The notes under the pieces: model-generated
What the model was told of the DNA's origin: nothing
Database searches by the model: none
The model's input: the letters and a program-made list of their open reading frames with translations, nothing else
From: Noviherbaspirillum malthae
Lineage (GTDB): Bacteria > Pseudomonadota > Gammaproteobacteria > Burkholderiales > Burkholderiaceae_D
Direction of reading: 5' to 3'
Length of the DNA stretch: 64,000 bases
Assembly: GCF_015352985.1 (NCBI RefSeq)
Contig: NZ_JACYXF010000001.1
Coordinates: 496,001 to 560,000, forward strand
Program-made: the position numbers and the translations under genes
In this document: positions 9,792 through 20,806 of the stretch, piece by piece
Numbering within the stretch: position 1 is the stretch's first letter
Layout: the number at the start of each line of letters is the position of its first letter

Positions 9792-10001
9792 TTATTTTGC
9801 AGCGCTGGCCGTGGATGCCTTCTTCACGGACTTTGCTTTCTTCTTCTTGGCTTTCTTTGCCTTGGAAGCGGGACTGCCGGACGCGGCTGCGGCCATGGCG
9901 GGTGCAGCCGAAGGCGCGGCAGCCGTAGCGGCGATGCCGCTGGCGGCAAAGGAAGAGATGGAGAACAAACCGGCAACGAGAGCGGCGATCAGATTTTTCA
10001 T
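9792..10001 (-). CDS. Small exported Ala/Lys-rich protein
   Basis: This encodes 69 residues: a signal peptide (MKNLIAALVAGLFSISSFAA), an Ala/Pro-rich middle, and a strongly basic tail of Lys-Ala repeats (SKAKKAKKKKAKSVKKAS). The composition resembles acid-shock or histone-like small periplasmic proteins, but homology cannot be judged by eye. It is monocistronic with a strong terminator directly after the stop. Confidence 0.65.
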   Translation of the reverse strand: MKNLIAALVAGLFSISSFAASGIAATAAAPSAAPAMAAAASGSPASKAKKAKKKKAKSVKKASTASAAK

Positions 10002-10161
10002 TGTGTGTCCCTCACTTGTCTTGTCAACTGGATAATCATTGTCGTTCTGGATGATTCTTGCGAATCGTCTTGATTAACGTCTTTGAACGAGGAAGGTTGA
10101 CATGCGTAAACATTCGCATGCGGATATGCGTGATGCCGGGTCGCCGCAGCAGTCGTCCAGA

Positions 10162-10725
10162 CTAGCGCCGGTCAAGCTCGCTCGTCGAGACTTCGCGCCA
10201 CTCCCCGGGCCACAGCGGATGCGTCGCGAGCGAAAACGGCCCGATTGCAATTCTGACCAGGCGCAGCGTGGGCAGTCCCACGGCCGCTGTCATGCGGCGC
10301 ACCTGTCGGTTCTTTCCTTCCGAGAGCGTCATTGCGATCCAGCTGGTAGGAATGGTATTGCGGTGGCGGACCGGAGGCTGGCGCTCCCATAGCCATTCCG
10401 GTTCTTCGATGCGCCGCGCATCGCCGGGCTTGGTTACGAAATCGCCGAGATCGAGCGGACCGTTCAGGCGCGCAAGGGCATTGTCGTCCGGTATGCCTTC
10501 GACCTGCACGATATAAGTCTTTGTTTGCTTGCTGTCCGGATGACTGATCCGGTGCTGCAGCTTGCCGTCATCCGTGAGAAGCACGAGGCCTTCACTGTCG
10601 GCATCCAGACGGCCGGCAGGATAGATGCCCGTGATGTCCAGAAAGTCGGCGAGGGTCTTGCGGCGTTCATGGGCGGAGAACTGGCACATGACGTCGAACG
10701 GCTTGTTGAAGAGAATCAGGGGCAC
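10162..10725 (-). CDS. rluE: 23S rRNA pseudouridine(2457) synthase RluE
   Basis: This is an RsuA/RluB/E/F-type pseudouridine synthase of 187 residues. It lacks the N-terminal S4 domain, as RluE does, and starts directly with the catalytic fold (LILFNKPFDVMCQFS). The catalytic Asp lies in AGRLDADSEGLVLLT, and the later motifs YIVQVEGIP, IPTSW and GKNRQVRRMTAAVGLPTLRL closely match RluE. It should modify U2457 of 23S rRNA. It is a single gene divergent from icd. Confidence 0.88.
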   Translation of the reverse strand: MPLILFNKPFDVMCQFSAHERRKTLADFLDITGIYPAGRLDADSEGLVLLTDDGKLQHRISHPDSKQTKTYIVQVEGIPDDNALARLNGPLDLGDFVTKPGDARRIEEPEWLWERQPPVRHRNTIPTSWIAMTLSEGKNRQVRRMTAAVGLPTLRLVRIAIGPFSLATHPLWPGEWREVSTSELDRR

Positions 10726-11071
10726 GGGTCAATGATGTTCGGTGAGGATGCAATGTGAGATACGCGGCGCGCAAGGCATGAGGCGGCATTCTACGCTTTG
10801 ATTGCCCGGTGCCCGGACCAAATCGTTTGCGGCGGCACGGGTTCGACAACCGCAAGCCTGGCATGGCATCCGGCGGGTATGCCCGAATCGGAAGAGCGGT
10901 CACAGTCCGGCAGCCAAATCAAAAACCATGGTATCCAGTAGAATAGTGGTGCATAACAGGCAAGCCCGTCTTGTATCTGACGCAAGACAGATGCGAGAGC
11001 GAACTTCGCTTCAAGACAAAAGTTAAAGTAAGAGACGGCTTTTTCTTTACTCCCAACCCCCGGAGCCTACG
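10726..11071. other. rluE-icd intergenic region
   Basis: These 346 bases separate divergent rluE and icd and must hold both promoters. I see no RNA gene, clear promoter consensus or repeat here. Confidence 0.4.
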
Positions 11072-12325
<1,254 letters not shown>

Positions 12326-12377
12326 TTCGAGCGGCGGGCTTCGACATGCCCGTCCGCAGAGACGACAGGAAGCAATG

Positions 12378-12404
12378 AAAAGGCCGGAATGCTCCGGCCT
12401 TTTT
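12378..12404 (+). terminator. Intrinsic terminator of icd
   Basis: AAAAGGCCGGA and TCCGGCCTTTTT form a stem with a 4-base loop, about 50 bases after the icd stop; it could also serve the converging response-regulator gene. Confidence 0.8.
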
Positions 12405-12428
12405 GCATTTCCGTTTCCATGTCTATCT

Positions 12429-13058
12429 CTATCTGATCTGCGTCTGTTCGAGCGCGAACCGGATCAGGTCCGCCTGGCCTTCGATGCCAAGCTTGCGCTT
12501 GATGTTCAGCCGATGTGTTTCTATGGTTCGCACGCTCAGGCTCATGTCTCGCGCAATATGCTTGTTCGACTTGCCGGTTGCGATGCATTGCAGGACCTCC
12601 CTTTCGCGCGGCGTCAGCAGCAGCGCCGGCGGCATCGGCCGCGCCAGCTGTTTCGCCAGTCCCGCACTGTAGTAGATGCCTCCGGACATCACGGCATCGA
12701 TCGCCGTGATGATGTCCATCGCTGGCGCATCCTTGAGGACGTAACCCCGCGCGCCTGCCTGGATGGCCTGCATTACATATTCGGCCTTGTCATGCATGCT
12801 CAGCATCAGCACCGCAATTTCCGGGTAAAGGGCGTTGAAGCGGCCGGTCAGTTCGATGCCGTTCATGCCCGACAGGTTGATGTCCATCAGCACGAGATCG
12901 ATGGTCTTGCTTGCGGCATGTTCCAATGCTTCGGCGGCGTTGCCGGCCTCGGCCACGACTTCGAAATGAGGAATGGTTTCGAGCCGGGCGCGCAAGCCGT
13001 CGCGCACCAGGGGGTGGTCGTCGACGAGCAGGATATGTACAAAGGGCGGGGTCTGCAT
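12429..13058 (-). CDS. NarL/FixJ-type response regulator
   Basis: This 209-residue two-component regulator has an N-terminal receiver with DD at 13-14, phospho-acceptor Asp59 (LVLMDINLSGMNG) and Lys in YVLKDAPAMD. The C-terminal LuxR-type helix-turn-helix is at about 145-205 (LTPREREVLQCIATGKSNKHIARDMSLSVRTIETH). It lies 12 bases after the Cache histidine kinase gene on the same strand, its obvious partner. Target genes are unknown. Confidence 0.92.
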   Translation of the reverse strand: MQTPPFVHILLVDDHPLVRDGLRARLETIPHFEVVAEAGNAAEALEHAASKTIDLVLMDINLSGMNGIELTGRFNALYPEIAVLMLSMHDKAEYVMQAIQAGARGYVLKDAPAMDIITAIDAVMSGGIYYSAGLAKQLARPMPPALLLTPREREVLQCIATGKSNKHIARDMSLSVRTIETHRLNIKRKLGIEGQADLIRFALEQTQIR

Positions 13059-13070
13059 GATTTGATCGGG

Positions 13071-14426
13071 TTACACGCGAGGAAGTATGGCAATGACTGT
13101 CGTGCCTTCGCCGGAAGAGCTTAACTCCAGTTTGCCGCCGACGGTATTGACGCGTTCATGCATATTGCGCAGGCCGATGCCGCGCTTGGGATGCTGCGCC
13201 ACACCGGCGACATCGAAGCCGATGCCGTTATCGGCAATGTAGAGACTCACTTCCTGCTTGTTGCCGGCGAGGCGGATACGCACCGAAGATGCATCGGCAT
13301 GGCGCTTGATGTTGGTGAGGGTTTCCTGGGCAATCCTGAACATGACCGTGTTGGCAATATCCGACAAGCCATCCGTATTGCCTTCGGAAATAAATTCAAC
13401 ATGAATGGAAGTATGTTCACGGAATTCGCTCGCCAGGTGGTCGAGTGCCGCGGCCAGACCCAGGTCGTCAAGCAGGGCGGGGCGCAGGTCATGGGATATT
13501 CTCCGCACTTCGCCGAGCACATCGTTCAATTGGTTGGCGGCGCGGTCGAACGACATGCGCGCCATCTCCGGCTGCGAGGCATGCGCAGCCAGCTTGGCGA
13601 TCCCGGATTCGACTTGCAGCTTGATCGAAACGAGCCATTGGCTGATGCCGTCATGCAAATCGCGCGACAGCCGTGCCCTTTCTTCTTCCTGAGAGCGCAC
13701 GACGCGCTGGGCAAGGACGCGAAGCTTGGCATCGGCGACCCGGTGTTCGCTGATGTTCAAGGCCAGTCCGGAGAGCGCTACCGTCAGGGCGCTGGCAATT
13801 GCAATGACTGCAATCCACAGCATGGTGCTGCGAATGTTGACGGAATTCTGGGCATCGATCTTTGCCAGTGCATTATCGACATCATCCAGGTAAATTCCGG
13901 TACCCAGCATCCAGCCCCAGCGCTCGAGCGTGACGACATATCCCAGCTTCGGCGCCATTTTTTGCGTGGAAGGTTTTTCCCAGAGATAGCGGACCAGGCC
14001 GCCGCCGGACTTGGCCTGTGCAATCAGCTTCTGGATTGTGGGATTGCCTTCCGGGTCGCGCAGCTCCCACAGGTTCTTGCCCACAATCTCGGGCAGGCGC
14101 GGGTGCATGAGGCTTTTGCCTGACAGGTCGTAGAGGAAGAAGTATCCGTCGTCTCCATAATCGAGCGACGCCAGGATGTGGATGGCCTTGGTTTTCGTTT
14201 CGTCGTCGTCCAGGCCCGAATCGTAGAGATGGGCAATCGAGCGAGTGGCAAGAGTGACATAGTGGCTCAGTTCCGCTTCCTTGCTTGCCACGTAGGCCGT
14301 CTCGACCGAGGCGCGCTGCTGCTGCGCCAGAAGGTTGGCCTGATGTCTCACGGCGACTGCGATGGCAAGCAGGGCAACGATGAGCGGGGTGATGGCAAGG
14401 AGCAGGATTTTCTGACGAAGCTTCAT
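13071..14426 (-). CDS. Cache-domain sensor histidine kinase (HisKA_3 type)
   Basis: This inner-membrane sensor kinase (451 residues) has transmembrane helix 1 at about 7-26, a periplasmic single-Cache domain at about 35-195 (GYFFLYDLSGKSLMHPRLPEIVGKNL; RWGWMLGTGIYLDDV), helix 2 at about 203-223, then a HisKA_3 dimerisation helix with His near 258 in LSRDLHDGISQWL and a HATPase domain (IADNGIGFD, GIGLRNMHERV). Cache domains bind small metabolites such as carboxylates; the ligand cannot be read from sequence. It is the first gene of a two-gene operon with the NarL-type regulator. Confidence 0.92.
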   Translation of the reverse strand: MKLRQKILLLAITPLIVALLAIAVAVRHQANLLAQQQRASVETAYVASKEAELSHYVTLATRSIAHLYDSGLDDDETKTKAIHILASLDYGDDGYFFLYDLSGKSLMHPRLPEIVGKNLWELRDPEGNPTIQKLIAQAKSGGGLVRYLWEKPSTQKMAPKLGYVVTLERWGWMLGTGIYLDDVDNALAKIDAQNSVNIRSTMLWIAVIAIASALTVALSGLALNISEHRVADAKLRVLAQRVVRSQEEERARLSRDLHDGISQWLVSIKLQVESGIAKLAAHASQPEMARMSFDRAANQLNDVLGEVRRISHDLRPALLDDLGLAAALDHLASEFREHTSIHVEFISEGNTDGLSDIANTVMFRIAQETLTNIKRHADASSVRIRLAGNKQEVSLYIADNGIGFDVAGVAQHPKRGIGLRNMHERVNTVGGKLELSSSGEGTTVIAILPRV

Positions 14427-14598
14427 GGCACGTAACTTTACCGCTATTTCCGGAAAGCACGTAAAAAGTCTTCAATGCCAATCTGGAAAAGCGTAACGCG
14501 CGGCGCTGTGCCGGGGAGTCCTCTTGCAAATGCAGGCCGGAGCACCAGATAGGAGGAGCATACGACAAGAGATGGGCATCGGGCGAAAATGGCGCGCG

Positions 14599-14625
14599 AA
14601 AAAAACCCCGCGAGGCGGGGCTTTT
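14599..14625 (-). terminator. Intrinsic terminator of the cold-shock gene
   Basis: On the minus strand GCCCCGCCTCGCGGGGTTTTTTT forms a GC stem with T tail about 25 bases past the stop (CCCCGC / GCGGGG pairing). Confidence 0.75.
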
Positions 14626-14648
14626 CGTGCTCTTGCTAATCGATGTGA

Positions 14649-14852
14649 TTAGGGGGCTTGAATATTGGAAGCTTGCTTGCCTTTCGGGCCTTGCGTCACT
14701 TCGAACGAAACCTTTTGACCTTCTTTGAGAGTCTTGAAGCCATTCATCTGAATTGCGGAGAAGTGGGCGAACAAATCTTCACCGCCGTCATCCGGAGTGA
14801 TGAATCCGAAGCCTTTGGAATCGTTGAACCACTTGACGGTACCTGTTGCCAT
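14649..14852 (-). CDS. CspA-family cold-shock protein
   Basis: This 67-residue single-stranded nucleic-acid chaperone forms a five-stranded OB fold. The RNP1 motif (KGFGFITP) and RNP2-like motif (DLFAHFSAI) are intact. The start [17 protein letters not shown] is the family start; in-frame codons upstream to 14882 belong to the leader. It is monocistronic with its own terminator. Which paralogue it is (cspA, cspD, capB) cannot be told from one copy. Confidence 0.95.
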   Translation of the reverse strand: MATGTVKWFNDSKGFGFITPDDGGEDLFAHFSAIQMNGFKTLKEGQKVSFEVTQGPKGKQASNIQAP

Positions 14853-15187
14853 AAAAGCGTCTTTCAAATAATAACTAATCACACGAGCCGTAAAAGCAAG
14901 AAGCCTCGCGACACGCTGCCCCCTCTTATAACTTGCTCACTTCACATTGACAATAACATAATGCTCTGTTTGTCAACTGATACCATTGTTCCTGCAAAAA
15001 ATATAAAAGTCAAGGCAGTTCCATTGGACTTTTTGAGTTTTTGCAATCGAAATGCAGAATAGAATTCTTGAAATTGGGCGATCGGGCATTATCTGCGCAA
15101 TACGCAGAAAGGGCGTAAGATCAGTATACGTATGGAATATCTTTTACCAGGGCGCATGGCGTCGGTGGAAAGTTTTAGATTAAACGC
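14853..15187. other. Divergent csp / clpS promoter region
   Basis: This 335-base AT-richer spacer must hold the csp leader, usually long in cold-shock genes, and the clpS promoter. I see no gene or clear RNA motif in it. Confidence 0.45.
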
Positions 15188-15496
15188 ATGGCAACTCAGC
15201 ATGACAACGGTACGGTAATTGCTAGGCAAGAGCAGAAGCTCAAGCCTCCGCCGATGTATCAGGTCTTACTTTTGAATGACGACTATACGCCCATGGAATT
15301 TGTTGTCGCGATCATCCAGGAGTACTTCAACAAAGACCGAGAAACCGCGACGCAGATCATGCTCAAGGTTCATCGTGACGGAAAAGGAATGTGCGGCGTC
15401 TATCCGAAAGACATAGCGTCCACTAAAGTAGAATTGGTATTAACCCACGCGAGAAAAGCAGGACACCCCCTGCAATGCGTGATGGAGGAAGCATGA
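15188..15496 (+). CDS. clpS: ATP-dependent Clp protease adaptor ClpS
   Basis: ClpS delivers N-degron substrates (N-terminal Leu, Phe, Tyr, Trp) to ClpAP. The 102-residue protein has a flexible N-terminal tail and the core fold, with the substrate-pocket motif [14 protein letters not shown] and later [15 protein letters not shown]. Its stop overlaps the clpA start (ATGA). The bpt and aat genes, which attach such N-degrons, lie less than 4 kb downstream. Confidence 0.96.
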   Translation: MATQHDNGTVIARQEQKLKPPPMYQVLLLNDDYTPMEFVVAIIQEYFNKDRETATQIMLKVHRDGKGMCGVYPKDIASTKVELVLTHARKAGHPLQCVMEEA

Positions 15497-17793
15497 TTGC
15501 GCAGGAACTTGAAGTTAGTTTGCACATGGCTTTTGTCGAAGCCCGTCAGGCGCGGCACGAGTTCATTACGGTCGAGCACTTGCTGCTCGCGCTGCTCGAC
15601 AATCCGTCGGCGGCGGAAGTGCTGCGCGCATGCGCAGTCAATATCGAAGATCTGCGTAAGACGCTGACAAACTTCATCAGCGACAATACGCCGACCGTGC
15701 CGGGCACGAGCGAAGTGGATACCCAGCCTACACTGGGCTTCCAGCGCGTGATCCAGCGCGCCATCATGCATGTCCAGTCTGCTTCCAACGGCAAGAAGGA
15801 AGTGACGGGAGCCAACGTGCTGGTGGCCATCTTCGGTGAAAAAGATTCCCACGCCGTGTACTATCTGCACCAGCAGGGAGTCACGCGTCTTGACGTGGTG
15901 AATTTCATTTCCCATGGCGTGCGCAAGGACCAGCAGGTCGATTCCCAGAAGGCGCCCGAAGGCTCGGAAGAGGCTCAGAGCGAGGGGCAGCAGAAGGAAA
16001 GCCCGCTTGATCAGTTCACCCAGAACCTGAACAAGATGGCTTCCGAAGGCAAGATCGATCCGCTTATCGGCCGCGAGTCGGAAGTGGAGCGCGTGATCCA
16101 GACGCTCTGCCGCCGCCGCAAGAACAATCCCCTGCTCGTCGGCGAAGCCGGCGTCGGAAAAACCGCGATTGCCGAAGGCCTGGCATGGCGGGTAACTCAG
16201 GGCGACGTTCCCGAAGTGCTGCAGAATGCCGTGGTTTATTCGCTCGACATGGGCGCACTGCTCGCGGGCACCAAATACCGCGGCGATTTCGAACAGCGCC
16301 TGAAGGCCGTGCTGAAGCAGCTGCGTGAAAACCCGAACGGCATCCTGTTCATCGATGAAATCCACACGATCATCGGTGCCGGATCGGCATCGGGCGGCAC
16401 GCTGGATGCATCCAACCTGCTCAAGCCGGCTCTGTCCAGCGGCCAGCTGAAATGCATCGGCGCAACCACCTACACGGAATTCCGTGGCGTGTTCGAGAAA
16501 GACCACGCGCTGTCGCGCCGTTTCCAGAAGATCGACGTCAACGAGCCGACGGTCGAGCAGACCGTCCAGATCCTGCGCGGACTCAAGTCCCGCTTCGAGG
16601 AGCACCATGGCGTGAAATATTCCGCCTCGGCGCTGACTTCGGCTGCGGAACTCGCGGCGCGCTTCATCAATGACAGGCATCTCCCGGACAAGGCGATCGA
16701 CGTGATCGACGAGGCCGGCGCTGCACAGCGCATCCTGCCGAAGTCCAAGCAGAAGAAGACGATCGGCAAGCCCGAGATTGAGGAAATCATTTCCAAGATT
16801 GCGCGTATTCCTCCGCAGTCGGTCAACCAGGATGACCGCACCAAGCTGCAGACCATCGACCGCGACCTGAAGAATGTCGTGTTCGGCCAGGATCCGGCGA
16901 TCGAGGCTCTGGGTTCGGCGATCAAGATGGCGCGTGCCGGTCTCGGCAAGACCGACAAGCCTATCGGCGCCTTCCTGTTCTCAGGGCCCACCGGCGTGGG
17001 CAAGACCGAAGTGGCGAAGCAGCTGGCCTTCATCATGGGCATCGAGCTGATCCGCTTCGACATGTCGGAATACATGGAGCGTCATGCGGTAAGCCGCCTG
17101 ATCGGCGCGCCTCCGGGCTACGTCGGCTTCGACCAGGGCGGTCTGCTGACCGAAGCGATCACGAAGAAGCCGCATGCGGTATTGCTGCTCGATGAAATCG
17201 AGAAGGCGCATCCGGATATCTTCAATATCCTGCTGCAGGTCATGGACCATGGCACGCTGACCGACAACAACGGCCGCAAGGCGGATTTCCGCAACGTCAT
17301 CATCATCATGACGACGAATGCCGGCGCGGAAAGCCTGCAGAAGCGTTCGATCGGCTTCACCGACAAGAAGGAAGCCGGCGACGAGATGGCCGACATCAAG
17401 CGGATGTTCACACCGGAATTCCGGAACCGTCTTGATGCGATCATCAGCTTCAGGCCGCTCGATGAGGAAATCATCCTGCGCGTGGTCGACAAGTTCCTGA
17501 TGCAGCTGGAAGAGCAGCTGCATGAGAAGAAGGTCGATGCGGTCTTTACCGACAGCCTGCGCAAGTTCCTCGCGAAGAAAGGCTTCGATCCGCTCATGGG
17601 CGCGCGGCCGATGTCCCGCTTGATCCAGGACATGATCCGCAAGGCGCTGGCAGACGAACTGCTGTTCGGCCGCCTGGTGTCCGGAGGCCGCGTGACGGTG
17701 GATATGGACGACAAGGAGCAGATCAAGCTCGACTTTGCCGAAGGGGATGTGCCTCCGCCGTCCGCTCCGGAAGAAACGCTGGAAGTCGAGTAA
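15493..17793 (+). CDS. clpA: ATP-dependent Clp protease ATP-binding subunit ClpA
   Basis: ClpA is the AAA+ unfoldase that partners ClpP. The 766 residues contain the N-domain (1 to about 145, ClpS-binding), AAA module 1 with Walker A GEAGVGKT and Walker B LFIDEIHT, and AAA module 2 with Walker A GPTGVGKT and Walker [13 protein letters not shown], plus the C-terminal domain. The chosen start ([14 protein letters not shown]) overlaps the clpS stop by the ATGA motif; the frame could start 6 codons earlier, but the family begins here. A strong terminator follows. Confidence 0.97.
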   Translation: MIAQELEVSLHMAFVEARQARHEFITVEHLLLALLDNPSAAEVLRACAVNIEDLRKTLTNFISDNTPTVPGTSEVDTQPTLGFQRVIQRAIMHVQSASNGKKEVTGANVLVAIFGEKDSHAVYYLHQQGVTRLDVVNFISHGVRKDQQVDSQKAPEGSEEAQSEGQQKESPLDQFTQNLNKMASEGKIDPLIGRESEVERVIQTLCRRRKNNPLLVGEAGVGKTAIAEGLAWRVTQGDVPEVLQNAVVYSLDMGALLAGTKYRGDFEQRLKAVLKQLRENPNGILFIDEIHTIIGAGSASGGTLDASNLLKPALSSGQLKCIGATTYTEFRGVFEKDHALSRRFQKIDVNEPTVEQTVQILRGLKSRFEEHHGVKYSASALTSAAELAARFINDRHLPDKAIDVIDEAGAAQRILPKSKQKKTIGKPEIEEIISKIARIPPQSVNQDDRTKLQTIDRDLKNVVFGQDPAIEALGSAIKMARAGLGKTDKPIGAFLFSGPTGVGKTEVAKQLAFIMGIELIRFDMSEYMERHAVSRLIGAPPGYVGFDQGGLLTEAITKKPHAVLLLDEIEKAHPDIFNILLQVMDHGTLTDNNGRKADFRNVIIIMTTNAGAESLQKRSIGFTDKKEAGDEMADIKRMFTPEFRNRLDAIISFRPLDEEIILRVVDKFLMQLEEQLHEKKVDAVFTDSLRKFLAKKGFDPLMGARPMSRLIQDMIRKALADELLFGRLVSGGRVTVDMDDKEQIKLDFAEGDVPPPSAPEETLEVE

Positions 17794-17819
17794 TCCGATC
17801 GCAGGCTTGCGAAGGCCTG

Positions 17820-17856
17820 AAAAAACCCGGAACTGCGCGAGCGGTCCGGGTTTTTT
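17820..17856 (+). terminator. Intrinsic terminator of clpS-clpA
   Basis: AAAAAACCCGGA and TCCGGGTTTTTT form the stem and U tract about 30 bases past the clpA stop; being symmetrical it can also stop pyrD transcripts. Confidence 0.85.
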
Positions 17857-17889
17857 ATTTGCAGCTTCGTCAGGCCATCATGCCGCCAG

Positions 17890-18933
17890 TTACCGAGTCC
17901 GCTGCAGTGCGGCTGCACACTCCCTGATCAGCGTCGGGCCGCGGTAGATGAGGCCGGTGTACAGCTGCACCAGCGAGGCGCCGGCATCGAATTTTGCCTT
18001 CGCATGATCTCCCGAGAGAATGCCGCCCACGCCGATGATCGGCAGGCTGTCGCCCAACTCGGACTTCAGTCCCCTGATGACGGCATTCGACAATTCGAAC
18101 ACCGGCGCACCCGACAAGCCGCCCGTTTCCTCCGCATGGGCCAGGCCCCTGACCGCATCCCGCGTGATGGTGGTGTTGGTGGCGATGACCGCGTCCATCC
18201 GATGCCGCAGCAGGGTGGCCGCGATGGTCTTGATCTGCTCGCTGTCGATATCGGGTGCAATTTTCAATGCGATCGGCACATAGCGCTTGTGCTGGTCCGC
18301 AAGCCGCTGCTGCGCATCCTTCAATGCCGCCAGCAGGGAGTCGAGCTCCGAGCCGCCCTGCAGCTGGCGCAGGTTCTTGGTATTGGGGGAGGAGATGTTG
18401 ACGGTCACGTAGCTTGCGTAAGGATAGACCTTTGCCAGACAGTGAAGATAGTCGTCCGCGGCGCGCTCGATCGGCGTATCCGCATTCTTGCCGATGTTGA
18501 GGCCGAGCACGCCTTCCCTGTTCTGGAAGAACCTGGATGCCTGGACATTGGCAACGAATGCATCCACGCCGCCGTTGTTGAAACCCATGCGGTTGATGAT
18601 GGCGTTGGCCTGCGGAAGGCGAAACATCCGCGGCAGCGGGTTTCCCGGCTGGGCACGCGGCGTTACCGTGCCGATCTCGATCGAGCCGAATCCAAGCGAA
18701 GCCAGTCCATCGATGTAGGCGCCATCCTTGTCCAGCCCGGCCGCAAGGCCGACCGGATTGGGAAAGGTAATCCCCATGACTGTCCTGGGATCCGGACGGG
18801 GGCGGCTGATGATGCTGGTCAGCCCAAGCCTTGATGCTTTCTTCAGCCAGGGCAGGGTGAGATTATGTGCAGCTTCGGGATCAAGACTGAAAAGAAGCGG
18901 GCGGGCTAGTGAGTAGAGAAGCTTGTCGGGCAT
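17890..18933 (-). CDS. pyrD: Dihydroorotate dehydrogenase (quinone)
   Basis: This class 2 enzyme oxidises dihydroorotate to orotate in pyrimidine synthesis, passing electrons to the quinone pool. The 347 residues include the N-terminal membrane-associating helices ([23 protein letters not shown]), the FMN site ([18 protein letters not shown]), the catalytic Ser in [12 protein letters not shown], and the distal FMN-phosphate loop ([12 protein letters not shown]). It converges on clpA and lies upstream of bpt and aat on the same strand reading. Confidence 0.96.
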   Translation of the reverse strand: MPDKLLYSLARPLLFSLDPEAAHNLTLPWLKKASRLGLTSIISRPRPDPRTVMGITFPNPVGLAAGLDKDGAYIDGLASLGFGSIEIGTVTPRAQPGNPLPRMFRLPQANAIINRMGFNNGGVDAFVANVQASRFFQNREGVLGLNIGKNADTPIERAADDYLHCLAKVYPYASYVTVNISSPNTKNLRQLQGGSELDSLLAALKDAQQRLADQHKRYVPIALKIAPDIDSEQIKTIAATLLRHRMDAVIATNTTITRDAVRGLAHAEETGGLSGAPVFELSNAVIRGLKSELGDSLPIIGVGGILSGDHAKAKFDAGASLVQLYTGLIYRGPTLIRECAAALQRTR

Positions 18934-19056
18934 GGCGGTCGAGGGTCGATGGCTCCGGGGGCAGTACTGCGGCTGCCTGCTGTCCGGTTGCTTTTTGAAA
19001 AGCCGCTATTCTACCCCTGCGCCCGCCGGCGAACGCAGGTAGCGCCCAGCCTGTGT

Positions 19057-19791
19057 TCAGATGTCAGCGTGCCAGGCTTGCCATTTGCCCCGCACCAGCG
19101 CCTCCATGGGCTGAAAATTCACCTTGTAGGCCATCTTCTGGCTGTCGCGTATCCAGTAGCCCAGATAAACATAGGGCATGTCCAGCCGTCTGGCCTGCTC
19201 GATCTGCCACATGATGTTGTAGGTGCCGAAGGAAGCACCCGGCAAGTCAGGGTCGTAGAAGGTGTAGACCGAGGACAAGCCGTCATTCAGCACGTCGATG
19301 ATGCTGACCATGCGCAGTATGCCGTCGGGATCGCGGAACTCGACCAGCCTCGTATTGACCTTGCTCTGCAGGAGAAACTGCGCATACTGATCGCGGCTGT
19401 CCTGGTCCATGCCGCCGCCGGCGTGGCGAGCCGCCTGGTAGCGCAGGTAAAGCTCATAGTGTTCCGGCACATAGGTCAGCGTAGTCACCCATGTCGTGAG
19501 GTCGCCGTGGTTGCGCCATGCCCGACGCTGGCTGCGATTGCCGGCGAAATCGGCCACACTGACGCGGACCGGAATGCAGGCCTGGCAGCCGTCGCAATAG
19601 GGGCGGTAGGTAAAAATGCCGCTGCGGCGGAAGCCGTTCTTGACCAGTTCCGAATAGACATCGGCATTGATCAGGTGAGAGGGCGTGGCAACCTGGGAGC
19701 GCGCCTGGCGGCTATCCAGATAGCTGCAGGGATAGGGAGCCGTGGCGTAGAACTGGAGTGTTGCAAAAGGCAGATCTTTTAAGTGCGTCAT
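19057..19791 (-). CDS. bpt: Aspartate/glutamate leucyltransferase (Bpt)
   Basis: Bpt transfers Leu from leucyl-tRNA to proteins with N-terminal Asp or Glu, creating a ClpS-recognised N-degron. The 244-residue protein shows the family features: [14 protein letters not shown] near the N-terminus, the Cys pair in [16 protein letters not shown], and the acyltransferase part with [22 protein letters not shown] and [16 protein letters not shown]. The start [13 protein letters not shown] is chosen over a frame opening at 19833 because it matches the family N-terminus. It lies 110 bases downstream of aat on the same strand, so the two are probably co-transcribed. Confidence 0.95.
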   Translation of the reverse strand: MTHLKDLPFATLQFYATAPYPCSYLDSRQARSQVATPSHLINADVYSELVKNGFRRSGIFTYRPYCDGCQACIPVRVSVADFAGNRSQRRAWRNHGDLTTWVTTLTYVPEHYELYLRYQAARHAGGGMDQDSRDQYAQFLLQSKVNTRLVEFRDPDGILRMVSIIDVLNDGLSSVYTFYDPDLPGASFGTYNIMWQIEQARRLDMPYVYLGYWIRDSQKMAYKVNFQPMEALVRGKWQAWHADI

Positions 19792-19901
19792 AGGCGTGTT
19801 GACTGACTGCGATGCCGGCCGGAGTCGGCGCAACGGTACATTCTGTAATTTACACCGACTGGAATACCGTCATGAGGTTTTTTGCGGTCTCCTGTCAGGA
19901 G

Positions 19902-20624
19902 TCAAGACAGCGCAAGCGGCTGCCAGTTCGTGATCGGTTCCTTTTCGATGGCCGTCCTGAGGTGCGACAAAAAAGTTTGCCGCGAAATCGGAACAGCCCC
20001 CAGCGATGCAAGATGGGACGTCTCCTGTTGACAGTCGATCATCTCCACGCCATTCGATTTCAAAAAATGCACAAGATATGCCAGCGCGACCTTGGAGGCG
20101 TCGGAGACGCGCGCAAACATCGATTCGCCGTAGAACATGCGGCCTATGCAGACCCCATAAGCTCCGCCCACCAGCCGACCGTCGAGCCAGACTTCGGAGG
20201 AGTGGGCATAGCCGCGGCGATGGAGGGCGCAATAGCCGCGCATGATGTCTGCCGAAATCCATGTGCCTGCGCCATCCTTGCGCGGCGCGGCGCACGCCTG
20301 CATCACCTGCTCGAACGCGGAGTCGAACCTGATCTGCCAGCGGCCGTCGGTGTCCATGCTCTTTTGCACTTTTTTCAAGGTTTTTTTCAGGCTGTGTGAA
20401 ACAGTGAAGCGCTCGGTATAAAGCACCATGCGCGGGTCCGTACTCCACCAGAGCACGGGCTGCCCTTCCGAAAACCAGGGAAAAATTCCGTGCCGATAGG
20501 CTTCCAGCAAACGCCGAGGCGAGAGATCGCCGCCCGCCGCCAGCAAGCCGGCGGCACCGTCACGCTCGGTCAGCGCAGTGGAAACGTCCGGAAAAGGCGT
20601 GTTTGACTCAAGCCAGGGAATCAT
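19902..20624 (-). CDS. aat: Leucyl/phenylalanyl-tRNA-protein transferase
   Basis: Aat attaches Leu or Phe to proteins with N-terminal Lys or Arg, the other entry to the ClpS/ClpA N-degron pathway. The 240 residues match the family: [64 protein letters not shown] and FYGESMFA. The start [12 protein letters not shown] is the family start; four upstream codons are possible. It is transcribed together with bpt and diverges from amt. Confidence 0.96.
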   Translation of the reverse strand: MIPWLESNTPFPDVSTALTERDGAAGLLAAGGDLSPRRLLEAYRHGIFPWFSEGQPVLWWSTDPRMVLYTERFTVSHSLKKTLKKVQKSMDTDGRWQIRFDSAFEQVMQACAAPRKDGAGTWISADIMRGYCALHRRGYAHSSEVWLDGRLVGGAYGVCIGRMFYGESMFARVSDASKVALAYLVHFLKSNGVEMIDCQQETSHLASLGAVPISRQTFLSHLRTAIEKEPITNWQPLALS

Positions 20625-20651
20625 GCCTCTCCCCAAAATGGAACGCTAAAA

Positions 20652-20668
20652 TGCACGCGGGCGGTGCG
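20652..20668 (+). promoter_or_regulatory. Candidate NtrC binding site upstream of amt
   Basis: TGCACGCGGGCGGTGCG fits the NtrC consensus GCAC-N7-GTGC exactly. It lies 90 bases upstream of the -24 element of the amt sigma-54 promoter, typical enhancer spacing. A weaker second site (TTGCACCAAAATGG) lies at about 20731-20744. Confidence 0.7.
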
Positions 20669-20741
20669 GAATGAGACCTTGGCAAAATTGCCAGGAATAT
20701 CTTTTTCTTTGTAAACAGTGACTTGCATAATTGCACCAAAA

Positions 20742-20757
20742 TGGAATAATTCTTGCT
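20742..20757 (+). promoter_or_regulatory. Sigma-54 promoter of amt
   Basis: TGGAATAATTCTTGCT has GG and GC at the correct -24/-12 spacing and a perfect TTGCT -12 element. The expected start of transcription is near 20768, about 40 bases ahead of the amt start codon. Confidence 0.75.
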
Positions 20758-20806
20758 AGAAATTGGCGCCAATAAAATATTCTGCACTTTTACAGGGAGT
20801 TTTTGC

